Assembly: GCF_030247195.1 (NCBI RefSeq)
Contig: NC_080671.1
Span: 215,764,942 to 215,828,941, forward strand
Length of the DNA: 64,000 bases
From: Topomyia yanbarensis
Lineage: Eukaryota; Arthropoda; Insecta; Diptera; Culicidae
Direction: 5' to 3'
Positions 1 through 10,837 of the stretch are shown one piece after another. Made by a program: the position numbers and the translations under genes. Under the pieces are notes generated by a model, which saw only the letters and a program-made list of their open reading frames with translations, ran no database searches and had not been told where the DNA came from. Positions within the stretch are counted from its first letter, which is position 1; every line of letters begins with the position of its first letter.

Positions 1-40
1 AAGGCACAATTGCACCGCTAGGTGGATTAAAATAGGTTTT
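1..40. repeat. End of a MITE family (partial)
   Basis: The first 40 bases match, in reverse complement, the left end of the MITE at about 44695-45095: both carry the block with the CCACCTAG core followed by an A/T-rich run and a GTGCCTT or CACAATTG end. Only the end is inside the window, so the element cannot be delimited. Confidence 0.55.
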
Positions 41-137
41 TCACTCAAAACTGCGCCATTTTGCTTAAAATCAAAATATCGAAAAAATCCTATGTACATC
101 GCTATTGACATAAGGAATCAGAAAAACGCTAGGTCAA

Positions 138-2895
138 AAATCACGGGAGATAGATTTCCGACCGTGGGCCCCTTCCAAAAAAACGCACATGGGGTGAAAA
201 TGCTGCAGAGCCTCCATCTTGTGATGAAATTGCTCGAAAAAATTATTTTATTTGATACAATACTTATGTTATAAATCCCATTCAACAAGATGTCGATTCA
301 CCATTTTATTGAGCAATAAAAAAATTCTCGAAATAATCAGACTATTGAAGGGCATAAACAGTGAATTTTAATTTAACTTTATTGTACAGTTTTTTAACAT
401 AGCCGTGTATTGCTGATCTGAACGCAGCAATACAAATGGCAGCATCATGTTACCGGAAGAAGACAAAAATATGCAAAAATTTGTCATGCTTCTCTTGCAT
501 ACATTTCGTTATTTTCAATCTTCTTTCTTCTGGATAAATATGGCTCCCTTTGCTCGCAATAAAAATGGTAATAAATAAGCCAGTTTATCAGGTAGGAAAG
601 ACAAGCACTGTCGAACTACACTAAAAAAATTAAATACCAATTAATGCGTAGAAAACAACGCATTTTCAATAAAAGTGGAATAACCCATTAAGTGGGTACA
701 GAGTTCGTATCCATAAATGAATACAGCTCTTGTACGTCAACCTGAGTATGTTTTACCCTTTATTTTTCGCAGAACTGTTACAACAAAACGCGTGAAAAAT
801 ATCCATTCATGAAAATCGCGCCAGAATGAAAAATACTGTCAATAGAATTATTTCTGAATTAAAAAAAACATAAAATAATATTCATTTCACATTATTGTCT
901 CCTTAACTACATAACAAAATAAAACCGCCAACTGGATATATTTTTAATGACTGGATCTTTTGGCTGCTCTAAAAATGCCAAACGCATATTTGCAACATCC
1001 TCAGTAGTTTAAACTGCCGTTTTTTATGAGCATTGCCGAAATGTTCCGTTTCCGCCACGTACTCAGATGCAGGCCGGTAATATGCAGCTTCCGCTACGGA
1101 CCATAGTTTGCAGGTTAACTCGCTTAAAATAATTCTTAATGACTTTTCACTCATTATGAAGATCAGTATATCCATTGACATTATCTCATCGAGTAGTTGT
1201 GAAATGAATAAAAAGCACCAATTGTTATAAGCAATAAAATACCCATTTTTTGACAGCTCATAAAATGGGTAAAGTTTTTTTACCGTGTTTATCTACCCAC
1301 ATTATTTTATTTCCTCGTTCTTTCCTTCTCTCTACACGCTTGATTCCAATTGCACATCAAAGGGTTACAGTAGAGCACGTTTGGATAAATTGAGATCTAT
1401 TCAATCAATTCAGATCAAAGTTGTTTTTGTGAATTGGAAACAGAACTACAATAAGAATTGTTTTGATTCGGGGATAAGCGGGGCAATTTGATTCGTTAAT
1501 ATAAATTGATAACATATTTTCACGAATCGCCCATATATCTATTGTATCACACATCAAAGAAAGTAAGTAACGGAAGAAAATTATTGTTTTTAGGGGACAG
1601 ATCCAAACAAATCACGATTGGATACAGATCGCAAAATGCAATATTTTATGAATTTACTTACACTGGTCGTTAGCAAATTGAATCAGAATGTTAACAGCTT
1701 AGAAATTAGCTCCACAAATACCCTAAGCTAAGAGTAAATAATTGATTTTAAATATGTGCAATGTTCCAATAAGAATAAAATCACCTAAAACTTCTGAATA
1801 CAAAATGTTTTGAAATTTATTGTGAACACAACGGTGATCAATATATTTATTTCGATTTTTGGCATAAATTGTTCCAATTTGCATTGATGCATTATAGAAA
1901 TATATCTATATTCTGCCTGCCACAGTGCAAAAATTAAATAATTAAATATAACGCTCGTGAATATAAATGATCATTCTGTCAAAGTTTAATTTTCTGTTTG
2001 ACCTTTGTTTACTTTTTATTTAATCCTCGCTGAAAAACGTGTATAATTATAATTCGCAGAACTATTCCAAACTTGTGAAAATTCACTTGAAACGAAAATA
2101 AATGTTCTCCCCCACGTCGATAGGTATCATGTTAAATTAGAATGACACTCACAGTTCATTTTAAATTCAAATTGAAATATTTTAATCAATTTTTTAATCA
2201 AAGTATGAAATCTCGACAAACATATAATTCCGGCCCAAAAGCCAACTGTCAAAATTCTCTTTGAAAGGGAATTCCGGACAAACTGTTACTCGCCAATCAC
2301 AGACTTTGGCAGTAAACAAAAGAGAAAAAATTTCTCTTCCATTAACTGCTATGAACTGTGTTTATCCAGCGACGGTTTGTCCGGAATTTCCTTTCAAAGA
2401 GAATTTTGACAGTTGGGTTTTAACCAAATAACTATCATGGCACCAATTACAACCGATGGTTTAGCCACCTCTAACTCGACGAGCGCCTATTCAAACTGAC
2501 TAAAAACATGCATACATATATCAATTTATTTTCTTTTGTGCATATTATGTCACTACAAAGTACTGCAGATCATCGGCCAACTTTCAACTATCCAACACGT
2601 TAGAGTTCTATGTTCAGAAACATATCGGCAACAAGTTGACAAAATTGTTCTCAAACCCTATGGAACGAGATATTTGACGAAGAAAAGCTATTTTACTGCA
2701 AGAAAATATCGGAATGAATTTACTCATTTTCTTTAACTTGAATTTGTTGTTTTTTTAACATTGACGTGTAACGCAGATCAGAACGCAGCCATATAAATGA
2801 CAGCATCGTTTGATTAAAGCTTACCAAATATTTTAGGCCGGTTTAAAAGTTAGTCCGGTTTAAAAACAGTTAGTACGGCTTTGTGCTTACGGCTA
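138..2895 (-). repeat. 2.75-kb repeat, copy A (inverted relative to 24432-27258)
   Basis: This stretch aligns, in reverse complement, with 24432-27258 over nearly its whole length. Shared blocks include the ends (TCACGGGAGATAG near 145; CTTACGGCTA at 2886-2895) and many internal ones. Two large differences are visible: about 470 bases near 1283-1750 are present only here, and about 490 bases near 25459-25944 are present only in the other copy. A palindromic MITE lies at 2211-2430 in both. The only open frames are short and not convincing. I do not recognise the family; it may be a large non-autonomous DNA element. Copy A lies outside the piggyBac-like insertion and copy B inside it, so they are independent copies rather than arms of one element. 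Confidence 0.8.
2211..2430. mobile_element. Palindromic MITE (CTCGAC family), 3'-trimmed
   Basis: Starts with CTCGACAAACATATAATTCC and carries the long inverted repeat around GGAATTCCGGACAAAC that is seen in complete form at 23751-23985 and 24901-25135. The far end lacks the terminal bases ending in GTCGAG, so this copy has lost about 20 bases. Confidence 0.75.
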
Positions 2896-4130
2896 CGAGA
2901 GTACTACCACTACTACTTTCGCTTTTTCGAATAAAATTTGCATTAAGCGCTTCAAAAAAATCACGAACTTGGCTCACTTTTTCGTCACAACTTTGTATAT
3001 AACCCCTTCATAAATGTATATTTCAATCCCTAGGGTGGCTCAGCTTGTTGAACAAAGCCTATGTTAAGGGTTAGCATATTATGTGCTAGACTACCGCCCC
3101 AATACCTCAACAGTAACAGTTCCAGGGGGTTTAGGGCGTATGTTTAAAAACAGGGCATTGCCATCACCACGTTAAAACACACAAAATTCACATCAGATTT
3201 ACAAACCATTTTGGAAGTTTCTATCACAGGGTGTCTACTATAAAGTAGCCTTGCTTTATTGGTATTATTGAAATATCAGACTTCCATATGAATCTTTTAC
3301 ACCATCTTTCCAACATGATTCTAATAATATAGAAAGTAAAAAATGGTTCGAGATATAAAAATATTCAATTTGTTTATACTAATTTCCGAACTCTTAAGTA
3401 CAATAAAAAATCCAACTTTAATTTTTATTTCTTTCCATATATTGTAAAGTTTATGAGTTATCATTATGGTTATTATGGTATATGTACAATTTATTGAATC
3501 ATAAGCTTAACAAATAACAATTGACACACTTTTTTTGTTAAAGGGTGTGAGAATTTTTTTTCGAAGAAATCGGATACTCTTCATAGCAAAAAGCACCAAT
3601 TTAGTACTTTTCATTATGTTTGCATTCTCGCCGCTCATTTTCCGGTCCACTTTACGTATAGTGGCGTTATAGTTTTTGTACCCCATCAATGTCGTTGCGC
3701 CCCATCCAGGTTGTTGCGCCCTATCCAAGTCGTTGCGCCCCAGCTTTAAATTGACGACTAACCAGCAAATATTCTACAACAACAGCACTGGATGCAGTAA
3801 AAAGTAATGAGTTTGTGCAATAGTGAAAAGAATCGACACAAATAGTGTCTTGTACTGTTCCAATTGTCTTTAAATTAAACAAAAACTAACCTGTCAAAGC
3901 CAACCAAGTGCAGCTATACAAAGGTTGTTATTTGATTACTATATAGTATCGATTGTCTAGATTTATGCCTCAGTAGCATACAGTATGATCTATTTAACCA
4001 AAACCTAATTCATACACTACACAATCAAACAGTAAACAGGTTTTAGCTAAAATCTAGGCTAAAATTGTCTATAAAAATAAAATTGTCAAAAAAAATATAT
4101 ATGTATAAAATCATGGTTAGCACTTTACAG
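2896..4130. other. Unassigned AT-rich DNA with a small 19-bp tandem repeat
   Basis: No gene-like ORF or recognisable element. The one ordered feature is at 3681-3737, where a 19-bp unit of the form CCCCATCCAGGTTGTTGCG occurs three times with small changes, followed by a partial copy. This stretch should hold the 5' LTR of the gypsy-group element that starts coding at 4851, but I could not match any part of it to the sequence after 54366. Confidence 0.5.
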
Positions 4131-4718
4131 TTTTTTTCATGTTTCAACTATTTAAGCTTGAGCTTGTGCGACCACCCCTGGCTGCTACTCCGTTATCGAT
4201 CGGGACTAGGCTGAAGTTGCACAGGGAATCAGTAGATAATTATGCTTAGGATTAGCGAAACATCTTTCAATGTGCAACTCCTGGTAATCCTAAAGTGTTT
4301 CTGATCAATACCGGCGCCGGCCAGGCCCGAACGTAGATCGCGGATGGAAAGGGAAGGAATTGTTAGTCCGATACTTGCTTTTGCCAGAGGCCGTATATAC
4401 TACTGCGCACTCCACAAGTATCACGGGAGGAGGATATTTTTGTTAGTAGAGTATAGAAGTTGGATATACTTCTTCTTTACCGACGCCAGAAAGGTGATTC
4501 CACTACCTGGACTAGATATCGATCCACCAATTTCATGAACCGGGGACCAACGACGGCTTTACTTCCCTTCCGAAGGAAGACGTGACCAAAGATTTTTTCA
4601 CCTCAGAAAAATCTCAACGACCTCGGCTGGAATTGAACCCACGCCAACTGGAATGAGTGGCGGTCACGCTTACCACTCAACCACCGGCGCCGTCTTTTTT
4701 TCATGTTTCAACTATTTA
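4131..4718. repeat. Target-site duplication pair of the SINE
   Basis: Exact direct repeats 4131-4154 and 4695-4718 flank the SINE. Their length (24 bp) and the T-rich start fit LINE-mediated integration. Confidence 0.85.
4155..4694 (-). mobile_element. tRNA-derived SINE with 24-bp target-site duplication
   Basis: On the - strand the element starts at 4694 with a tRNA-like head: an A-box-like segment GGTTGAGTGGTAAGCG and a B-box-like segment GGGTTCAATTCC about 35 bases downstream, as in RNA polymerase III promoters of SINEs. The 24 bases at 4131-4154 (seven T, then CATGTTTCAACTATTTA) are repeated exactly at 4695-4718, which marks both ends of the insertion. There is no long A-tail at the 3' end. 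The body contains an open frame at 4344-4538 that I regard as chance. It sits in the 5' region of the gypsy-group element. Confidence 0.85.
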
Positions 4719-4850
4719 TTACACAAAACTGAAGTATCCTCCCAATAACCCTAAAAGCATATATCACAGGTGGATATTAAATTATTATATACTGTATATT
4801 AAATTTTTAATTATTAGATACTAAATTACTATATATTAAATTTCGAAAAA

Positions 4851-5087
4851 ATGGGGTCTAGAACAAGTAAATCCCCGACAGTAAGCGGAGATCCGCAAAT
4901 AAATATTATCAATAGCTTGGAACAGCACGCAAATTGGCAAGATAACCAAGATACGAAATACTGGTTATTACTGACCATTTGCTCCATACAACTAATATTT
5001 ACCATTTACCAAACGTACACAAGATACGTCAAGCGCCAAGCGTTTAAGAAGGCAAGGAAATCGCTTACAACTCTAGATCAGGCCTAG
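4851..5087 (+). CDS. Small N-myristoylation-type membrane ORF of the gypsy-group element
   Basis: A 78-residue ORF starting at the ATG at 4851, 63 bases before the gag frame. The N-terminus MGSRTS fits the N-myristoylation pattern (Gly2, Ser6). Residues about 42-60 (core LLLTICSIQLIFTIYQ) form one hydrophobic segment, followed by a strongly basic tail rich in Arg and Lys. This is the layout of a small single-pass membrane-anchored protein, or of a membrane-targeting matrix-like piece. Its place just upstream of gag on the same strand makes it part of the retrotransposon. The frame is open although gag and pol are damaged. I do not know a firm function; membrane targeting of Gag is one possibility. 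Confidence 0.6.
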   Translation: MGSRTSKSPTVSGDPQINIINSLEQHANWQDNQDTKYWLLLTICSIQLIFTIYQTYTRYVKRQAFKKARKSLTTLDQA

Positions 5088-5149
5088 AATGCACATACAT
5101 TAGATATAAAACAGTAAATTTAACAATACAAAAAAACATGTAACATGAT

Positions 5150-5464
5150 ATGGAAAAAGCACTAGAAACATTAATAAAGATCGAGAATAATTTTAAAAAA
5201 TCTATCACCAAGAAATTTTCCTATTCCAATTTAATTGAAAAAGAAAAATTATGCAAAGCCAATTACAGGGCAATACAAGAATATCTACTAATAAATGAGG
5301 ATAGATTAACCTCAGAGAAATTATTTTATTTTGAAAAATCATCGAGAACGTTAAATTTTGACATTACAACTGCAATAAACAAGAGATTGCACAAATTTAA
5401 AATAAAATTTAGACTAAAAGGGACAATTGTAGCTATCATTTTCACGAATCGGCTAAATAAATGA
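5150..5464 (+). CDS. Gag N-terminal segment (matrix-like) of the gypsy-group element
   Basis: A 104-residue ORF rich in Lys, Glu and Asn with a basic C-terminal part. It is in the same frame as the following capsid-like ORF: only the TGA at 5462-5464 and two codons separate it from the ATG at 5471. It may be the N-terminal part of one Gag broken by a stop, or a separate protein upstream of Gag. No domain is recognisable by eye; position and charge suggest a matrix-like role. It follows the small membrane ORF by 62 bases. Confidence 0.5.
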   Translation: MEKALETLIKIENNFKKSITKKFSYSNLIEKEKLCKANYRAIQEYLLINEDRLTSEKLFYFEKSSRTLNFDITTAINKRLHKFKIKFRLKGTIVAIIFTNRLNK

Positions 5465-5470
5465 AAAATT

Positions 5471-6034
5471 ATGACAAATTTTGATATTAAAACGGCAGCG
5501 AAGCTAGCCGCTTTAATTCCACTATACGACGGTAATAAAGAAGGAGCTAAAGGTTTCGTAGATGCTGTAAATTTCATAAATACGATCGTGACCGAAGCTC
5601 AGAAACCCACGGCGATACAAATAGTACTCACCAAGCTCACAGGCAAAGCGAGAGACCTTTTTACAGCGGTCCCAGCCAGCCTAGTTGAGATCGCCCTGCA
5701 AATTCAAATTGAACTGCACAGACAAAAGCAGTTTGGATTCCGCAGAAAACAATTTAAAAAATATAAAACATAACAGCCACCCACGAACTTTTGCTAAAAG
5801 CGTCGACGAACTGAGCAATCAGCTCGCCAACGCATACATCCGAGAAGCCTTTCCGGGTGAAAGAGCTAAAAATAAAGCAAAGAAAGCAGGTATACAAGCT
5901 TTAATAAAGGGCGCACGCAATCAAGAAACTAGAATGATGTTAAGAGCCGGCAAATTTGATACATTAAGCGACGCAATCGACTTAATGGTTGAAAACGAAA
6001 CTTGTCATGAAAAAGAATCCCCCACCCTACTAAA
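5471..6034 (+). pseudogene. Gag capsid region of the gypsy-group element, frameshifted and interrupted
   Basis: The first part (5471-5773 frame) has a retrotransposon Gag-like segment: LIPLYDGN near residue 16, then FVDAVNFI and LTKLTGKARDLF, as in capsid regions of Ty3/gypsy Gag. The frame is lost between about 5670 and 5730 and the rest continues in another frame (visible from 5685), with SVDELSNQLANAYI and later LIKGARNQETRMML, also typical of Gag. The gene is then cut at 6034 by the Mag-type LTR element, and its sequence resumes at 11082. Gag would form the particle shell. With one frameshift, a possible stop upstream and a 5-kb insertion it is dead. Confidence 0.7.
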
Positions 6035-6273
6035 TGTTGTAGCCCTGTGCGCGGGCAGGTCAGGAGTCTTGTTGATCAAATAAAAAGACACTCGCGTACG
6101 GACTACATAAAATACTTTTAATAACGAAAGGTTAAAATAAAAGAGCATGTGCTCAACGGACTGACTGATGACTGACTGGACGCTGTTCGGTGCATCAACT
6201 GAGTGACAGGCGGGCTGCCACCAGTGAGCCCAGCAATTCCTGTTGAGTTGTAGGGATGTCCACGTCTCCAACA
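6035..6273 (-). repeat. 3' LTR of the Mag-type element
   Basis: 239 bp, the downstream LTR in the coding sense. By eye it is the same as 10838-11076. It begins and ends with the short inverted TGTTG/CAACA. Confidence 0.92.
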
Positions 6274-6284
6274 TCTCCCCTCCT
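6274..6284 (-). promoter_or_regulatory. Polypurine tract of the Mag-type element
   Basis: On the coding strand AGGAGGGGAGA directly precedes the 3' LTR, the expected plus-strand priming site. The last two bases of the gag-pol stop codon TAG (6283-6285) are also the first bases of this tract, so coding sequence and primer overlap. Confidence 0.75.
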
Positions 6285-9200
6285 AATACAGCTGATAGGG
6301 GTCGAACCATTGCGGAGCTCTTCGGACACGCGAAGAGCGGCGAGGTACCTGAACAGCTGAATCGGCTTCATTTGCAGATTGAAATTCTGATGTCGAACTT
6401 GGCGATGTTGAAGATGAAGAAGACGATACTGATAACTGTGACGATGACTCCGATGATAAGGTAGGCCTTCTCACCAGAGTATTTGGTGTTGACGATGGTC
6501 TCAAACTAGAGCAGCTTGTAAGAGGTGCTACTGGTGTTGAGTGTGCTAATGGATCCGTTGTACGACGAACCGGAAGATTCCAAGCATCAAGTAGAATGTT
6601 GAGTGGAAGTTTCGTACTATCTGTCGATGTCGATACGTTGAGATCCTCCGATATAGCGCGATCTCGAAGCTGGTTAACATGGGAGCGAACAAGCCTTCTA
6701 TTGTCGAGCTGAACGTTGTACATTACACGACCTATACGTTCCAGTACTGTTCCTGAAGCCCAGTGCCATTGATTTTTAACGAAGACTTTTGCGTATACCG
6801 GATCTTTAGCTTTGAACTCACGCTTCAAGGGTCGGCTCTCGCTAGGCTGTTCAAACTGCACAGAATCTGGTGGAGGACGGAGTAGATCCAAACTGGTACG
6901 GATCGGACGACCGAACATGACTTCTGCTGGCGATTTTCCATCCGGAGAAGAAAAACAAGGTGTGCTCCGGTAAGTCAGCAAAAATGTACTGAGTGCTTCA
7001 CGCATTGTCGCTCTCCCCTCCTTAATCTTCTTTATTGACCGTTTGAATGTATCCACAAACCGCTCAGCTTGACCGTTCGATTGTGGGTGAAACGGCGCAG
7101 TTGTGAGATGCTCGATACCGTTATCCGTACAGTAGGATTGAAATTCTGCACTGGTGAACTGTGAGCCGTTGTCGCTCACTAGTGTCTCTGGCATTCCCAA
7201 GCGTGCGAACAGTTCTCTGATGATTTTGATTGTAGCGGCTGTAGTGATGCTGCGAGTCTGCACAATCTCAGGCCACTTCGAAAAAGAATCCACGACGACC
7301 AAGTAGTATTCCCCGTCGATCGGTCCAGCATAGTCAAGATGTACACGCTGCCACGGTTTTGTTGATTTAGGCCAAGACAAAGGCGCTGACTTCGGTGGTG
7401 TTTTTGCAGCCATCGCACATTGATGGCAGGATTTAACATAATCAACAATGTCGTTATCGAGAGTTGGCCAATAAACATAAGACCTGGCAATCGCCTTCAT
7501 TCGCTGGATTCCAGGGTGGCCACGATGAAGCTGCTGAAGACTGCGCTTGCGATGGGACGAAGGAATAACAAGTCGATCGCCAAATAGTATGCAGCCTTGT
7601 ACCGTGGTAAGTGACTCACGTCGTGCATAAAACCGCTTGAGCTCTGCATCAGTAACGGTCTCAGGCCAACCGTCAATCAGGTATCGATAAACTGCTTTGG
7701 TGATAGGATCGGACTGTGTAGACTGTTGTACGATTCTAAAACTCAGAGGGAGAACGGTTAGTGTATCTTGTGTAACTGACCTTAAGTCATTCTCCAAAGA
7801 GACCGAAGCAATCACGTAATCTTCCTCAGGTCTGACGTGCTGGTTGATCAGACGGGAAAGTATGTCAGCATTGCCGAATTTCGCTGTCGGGACGTACTCG
7901 ATGGTGAACTCATAAAGCAATAGCGTAAGAGCCCAACGTTGTAACCGGTTCGATGTGTAAACAGGAATTCCTTTCTTCGAACCGAAAATCCTCAGCAGCG
8001 GTTCGTGATCAGTCTGAAGATGAAAGCGACGACCAAACAACATTTTGTGAAATTTAGTCACTGCGAAAATTATTGCAAGTCCTTCACGATCGGGCTGACT
8101 ATAGTTTTTCTCTGCTGCTGTGAGTGCTCTGGAGGCATGCTGTACCACCTTGAGAGTACCGTCCGGAAACTTGTGTGATAATGTTGCACCGACACCAACA
8201 GACGACGCATCTGCCGACACAACTATATCAAGCGCAGGGTTGTAGTGAGTCAACAGTAGATCGGATTTCAACACCTCTTTAAATTTGTTAAATGCCGCCT
8301 GGCATTTTTCCGTCCACTCAAATTTTGCATCCGCCTTGAGCAGCTCATCAAGAGGATACCGAAGGGTGCGCATACTAGGAACAAACTTGCCGTAGTAATT
8401 TATTGCTCCTAGGAAAGAACGAACACCGGAAACGTCAGTGGGCGGTGGCATTTCGTTGATGGCTTGAACCTTTGATGGATCCGGGCGAAGACCGTTGCGG
8501 TCAAGCAGATGACCTACATATTTAATTTGCGGCTGAGCGAATATGCACTTTTCTACACGAATGGTAAAACCAAAATCGCTGATCCTTTGAAACACTGCAT
8601 GAAGGTTCGCCCAGTGATTTTCAGGATTTACACCACCAACGACGACGTCATCTAGATAGCCACACGTATGAGGGAGGCCTGCCAGCATAGTATCGATAAG
8701 TTGCTGGAATGCTCCCGGTGCTGCTTTGACTCCCGGTGTCAGACGGTTGTACCGGTAAAGTCCCCGATGGGTGTTGATGGTTAACAATTCACGGCTGCTT
8801 TCGTCCACTTCTACCTGCAGAAATGCATCCGACAGATCAATTCGGCTAAACACTGTGCAATTAGCCAATTTGTTGAAAATTTCTTCCGGTAGCGGCAACG
8901 GATATTGATGCGGTTGCAGGGCATTGTTGAGACCGGTGGAATAGTCACCGCAGATACGAATAGATCCGTTCGTTTTTCGGACGACGACGATGGGAGCTGC
9001 CCAATCCGAAAAGTCTACCGGTGTGATGATTTTTGCTCTTTCCAGTCGGTCGAGTTCGTTATCCACACTGCTATGTACCGCATAAGCCACTGGACGCTTT
9101 GCACGAAAAACTGGAGTTGCACCTGGTATTAGTTCCAATTTCACTTTTGTTTTCGTACACAACCCCAGCTCGCTCCTAAACACCCTCGGGTATGCTGATT

Positions 9201-10767
9201 TGAGTGACTGCAAAGTGACAGAAGGAACAGTGACGTTGTTGCAGTACGTGCTAATGGGCAGTGACCAGAGATCGAATGCATCCATCAAATCGATGCCAAG
9301 AAGGTAAAGTGGTTTTTCAACAACGTAAAACTGACCGGTATGTTGTTTGCCATTGAAAGAAATGTCACAACTGAACTTAAACAAAAACTGCAAGCGGTCG
9401 CCTGACGCTGTTGCGGCTTGTTCGTTTGCCGGCACTGTGGGTGGTTTACCTATTTTCTCCCACAACCGTTTCGAAATTATGCTTATGTCAGACCCCGTGT
9501 CCAACTGCAGACGCACATTTACACCGTTCAACATCACAGTAACAAAACGGCGCCTTTTATCGACGGTATTAATCACAAGACTTACGCGTTTTGTAGCATA
9601 CGATCCCGGGTGCTTTTTGTTTCGACTGGCTTTGGATGTTCGTTTGGCAGTGGAACAATAACCCTCACGGTGTCCGACAATACCACAATCTTTGCATTTG
9701 TGGCTCCTATGAGTGCAGTCTCGAACGAAATGCATTCCTCCACAGAACCAGCAGGGCGTTGAGGGAATGTTTTTGTCGGGTCGAGCTGTCTCCACTGGCG
9801 GTTTATGTTGATGCTTTGAAAATTGTTTTCGCTTGATGAAATTCACCGATGACGGTGGTGCTGATGACTCGATCATTGCCGTGTCCCGCTTTAGGCACAA
9901 CAATCGCTGACAGTCTTCCGAAAGATGATCGAGAGTGATGTCATCGCGTTCCTCAATTTTCGACAGTAGCCGCGTTCGTATTTCGCTGTCTCCTTCCGAC
10001 TTTAAACCGCAAACAAACATAAGACATTTGAACTGCTCCTCGGTAAGTTTGCTTAGCTCGAATTCAACGCAGGTCTTGTTGATTCGGCAAGCATATGTGA
10101 CGTAATCGTCGGTCGGTTGTTTGGTAACCTGCAAACACCGATACCGTTTACTGATGACGGACTCTGCAGCGCCGAAAAGGATTTTTAGTTTTTCAACTGT
10201 ATCAGCAAATTTGTAGTCCTTCGGCAATTTCGGCAGGATGTAACTCACATATCTTTCGTGCTCAGATGATCCGAGTTTTCGCATGAGCAAGCGGACTTTC
10301 GCTTCATCGTCCAGCCGTGCAGCATCTTGCTCGAACAAATCATCGTATCTGCCGTACCATGCAGCGAAGGTTATGTTTCCATCCGGATCGTAGCGAAACT
10401 CTTTGATATTGTTTGCTAGTGAATCGAGAATCATTTCAGGGTTTGGGGGGACCTGAATACTGATTGATGAGATGACACTCCGGAAGAAATCTTGCTGCTG
10501 CTGCATTAACTGTTGTTGCTGCTGCTGCATGAATACCTGTTGCTGCTGCATTAGCTGCTGAAAGAGCTGATAGGATGCTTCGGCGGAAGACGAACTGGTA
10601 CTTGAAGATTGCTGCGCTGATGGTGGACCGTTGAAAAATGGAGCTGAATGCCGCTGATGATTTTGCTGCATTCCCGGATGTTGTGGGTTTACTCCTGGCG
10701 GTAGTGGACCACCTGGCAAGCCGTTTCCCGGCTGATGCTGCTCCAGATTGAGGTTAGATTCCGCCAT
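6283..10767 (-). CDS. Gag-Pol polyprotein, Mag-type Ty3/gypsy
   Basis: One uninterrupted frame of 1494 codons encodes the whole Gag-Pol. From N to C: a Pro/Gln-rich start with Gln runs (residues about 10-95); capsid region; two Zn knuckles at about 338-371 (CWFCGGMHFVRDC and CKDCGIVGHREGYC); aspartic protease LQLDTGSDISII near 420; reverse transcriptase with YLDDVVVG near 703; RNase H with ADASSVGVG near 850; integrase with the HHCC finger (about 1075-1115, CHQC at its end) and the catalytic set in HLDYAGPI, VSDNGSQF and QAERFVDTF (about 1143, 1198 and 1233). The C-terminal tail is Ser-rich. Order RT-RNase H-IN and the single ORF fit the Mag lineage. All catalytic residues looked for are present. 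The ATG at 10767 follows a short leader after the 5' LTR. Confidence 0.93.
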   Translation of the reverse strand: MAESNLNLEQHQPGNGLPGGPLPPGVNPQHPGMQQNHQRHSAPFFNGPPSAQQSSSTSSSSAEASYQLFQQLMQQQQVFMQQQQQQLMQQQQDFFRSVISSISIQVPPNPEMILDSLANNIKEFRYDPDGNITFAAWYGRYDDLFEQDAARLDDEAKVRLLMRKLGSSEHERYVSYILPKLPKDYKFADTVEKLKILFGAAESVISKRYRCLQVTKQPTDDYVTYACRINKTCVEFELSKLTEEQFKCLMFVCGLKSEGDSEIRTRLLSKIEERDDITLDHLSEDCQRLLCLKRDTAMIESSAPPSSVNFIKRKQFSKHQHKPPVETARPDKNIPSTPCWFCGGMHFVRDCTHRSHKCKDCGIVGHREGYCSTAKRTSKASRNKKHPGSYATKRVSLVINTVDKRRRFVTVMLNGVNVRLQLDTGSDISIISKRLWEKIGKPPTVPANEQAATASGDRLQFLFKFSCDISFNGKQHTGQFYVVEKPLYLLGIDLMDAFDLWSLPISTYCNNVTVPSVTLQSLKSAYPRVFRSELGLCTKTKVKLELIPGATPVFRAKRPVAYAVHSSVDNELDRLERAKIITPVDFSDWAAPIVVVRKTNGSIRICGDYSTGLNNALQPHQYPLPLPEEIFNKLANCTVFSRIDLSDAFLQVEVDESSRELLTINTHRGLYRYNRLTPGVKAAPGAFQQLIDTMLAGLPHTCGYLDDVVVGGVNPENHWANLHAVFQRISDFGFTIRVEKCIFAQPQIKYVGHLLDRNGLRPDPSKVQAINEMPPPTDVSGVRSFLGAINYYGKFVPSMRTLRYPLDELLKADAKFEWTEKCQAAFNKFKEVLKSDLLLTHYNPALDIVVSADASSVGVGATLSHKFPDGTLKVVQHASRALTAAEKNYSQPDREGLAIIFAVTKFHKMLFGRRFHLQTDHEPLLRIFGSKKGIPVYTSNRLQRWALTLLLYEFTIEYVPTAKFGNADILSRLINQHVRPEEDYVIASVSLENDLRSVTQDTLTVLPLSFRIVQQSTQSDPITKAVYRYLIDGWPETVTDAELKRFYARRESLTTVQGCILFGDRLVIPSSHRKRSLQQLHRGHPGIQRMKAIARSYVYWPTLDNDIVDYVKSCHQCAMAAKTPPKSAPLSWPKSTKPWQRVHLDYAGPIDGEYYLVVVDSFSKWPEIVQTRSITTAATIKIIRELFARLGMPETLVSDNGSQFTSAEFQSYCTDNGIEHLTTAPFHPQSNGQAERFVDTFKRSIKKIKEGRATMREALSTFLLTYRSTPCFSSPDGKSPAEVMFGRPIRTSLDLLRPPPDSVQFEQPSESRPLKREFKAKDPVYAKVFVKNQWHWASGTVLERIGRVMYNVQLDNRRLVRSHVNQLRDRAISEDLNVSTSTDSTKLPLNILLDAWNLPVRRTTDPLAHSTPVAPLTSCSSLRPSSTPNTLVRRPTLSSESSSQLSVSSSSSSTSPSSTSEFQSANEADSAVQVPRRSSRVRRAPQWFDPYQLY

Positions 10768-10826
10768 CCTTTCCGTTTACACGTGGGTGATAAATATTGG
10801 CTTTCGATCGCCAATTTTACTAAATT

Positions 10827-10837
10827 CTCGTCGCCAC
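10827..10837 (-). promoter_or_regulatory. Primer-binding-like site of the Mag-type element
   Basis: Immediately inside the 5' LTR, in the coding sense, one G is followed by TGGCGACGAG. Starting with TGG next to the LTR is the usual form of a tRNA primer-binding site. I cannot name the tRNA without a comparison. Confidence 0.55.

Noticed and set aside
5326..5577. Minus-strand hydrophobic ORF opposite gag
   Set aside because: It is the shadow of the gag frames; no independent signal.
8905..9836. Several + strand ORFs opposite Gag-Pol
   Set aside because: Antisense shadows of the intact 1494-codon frame.
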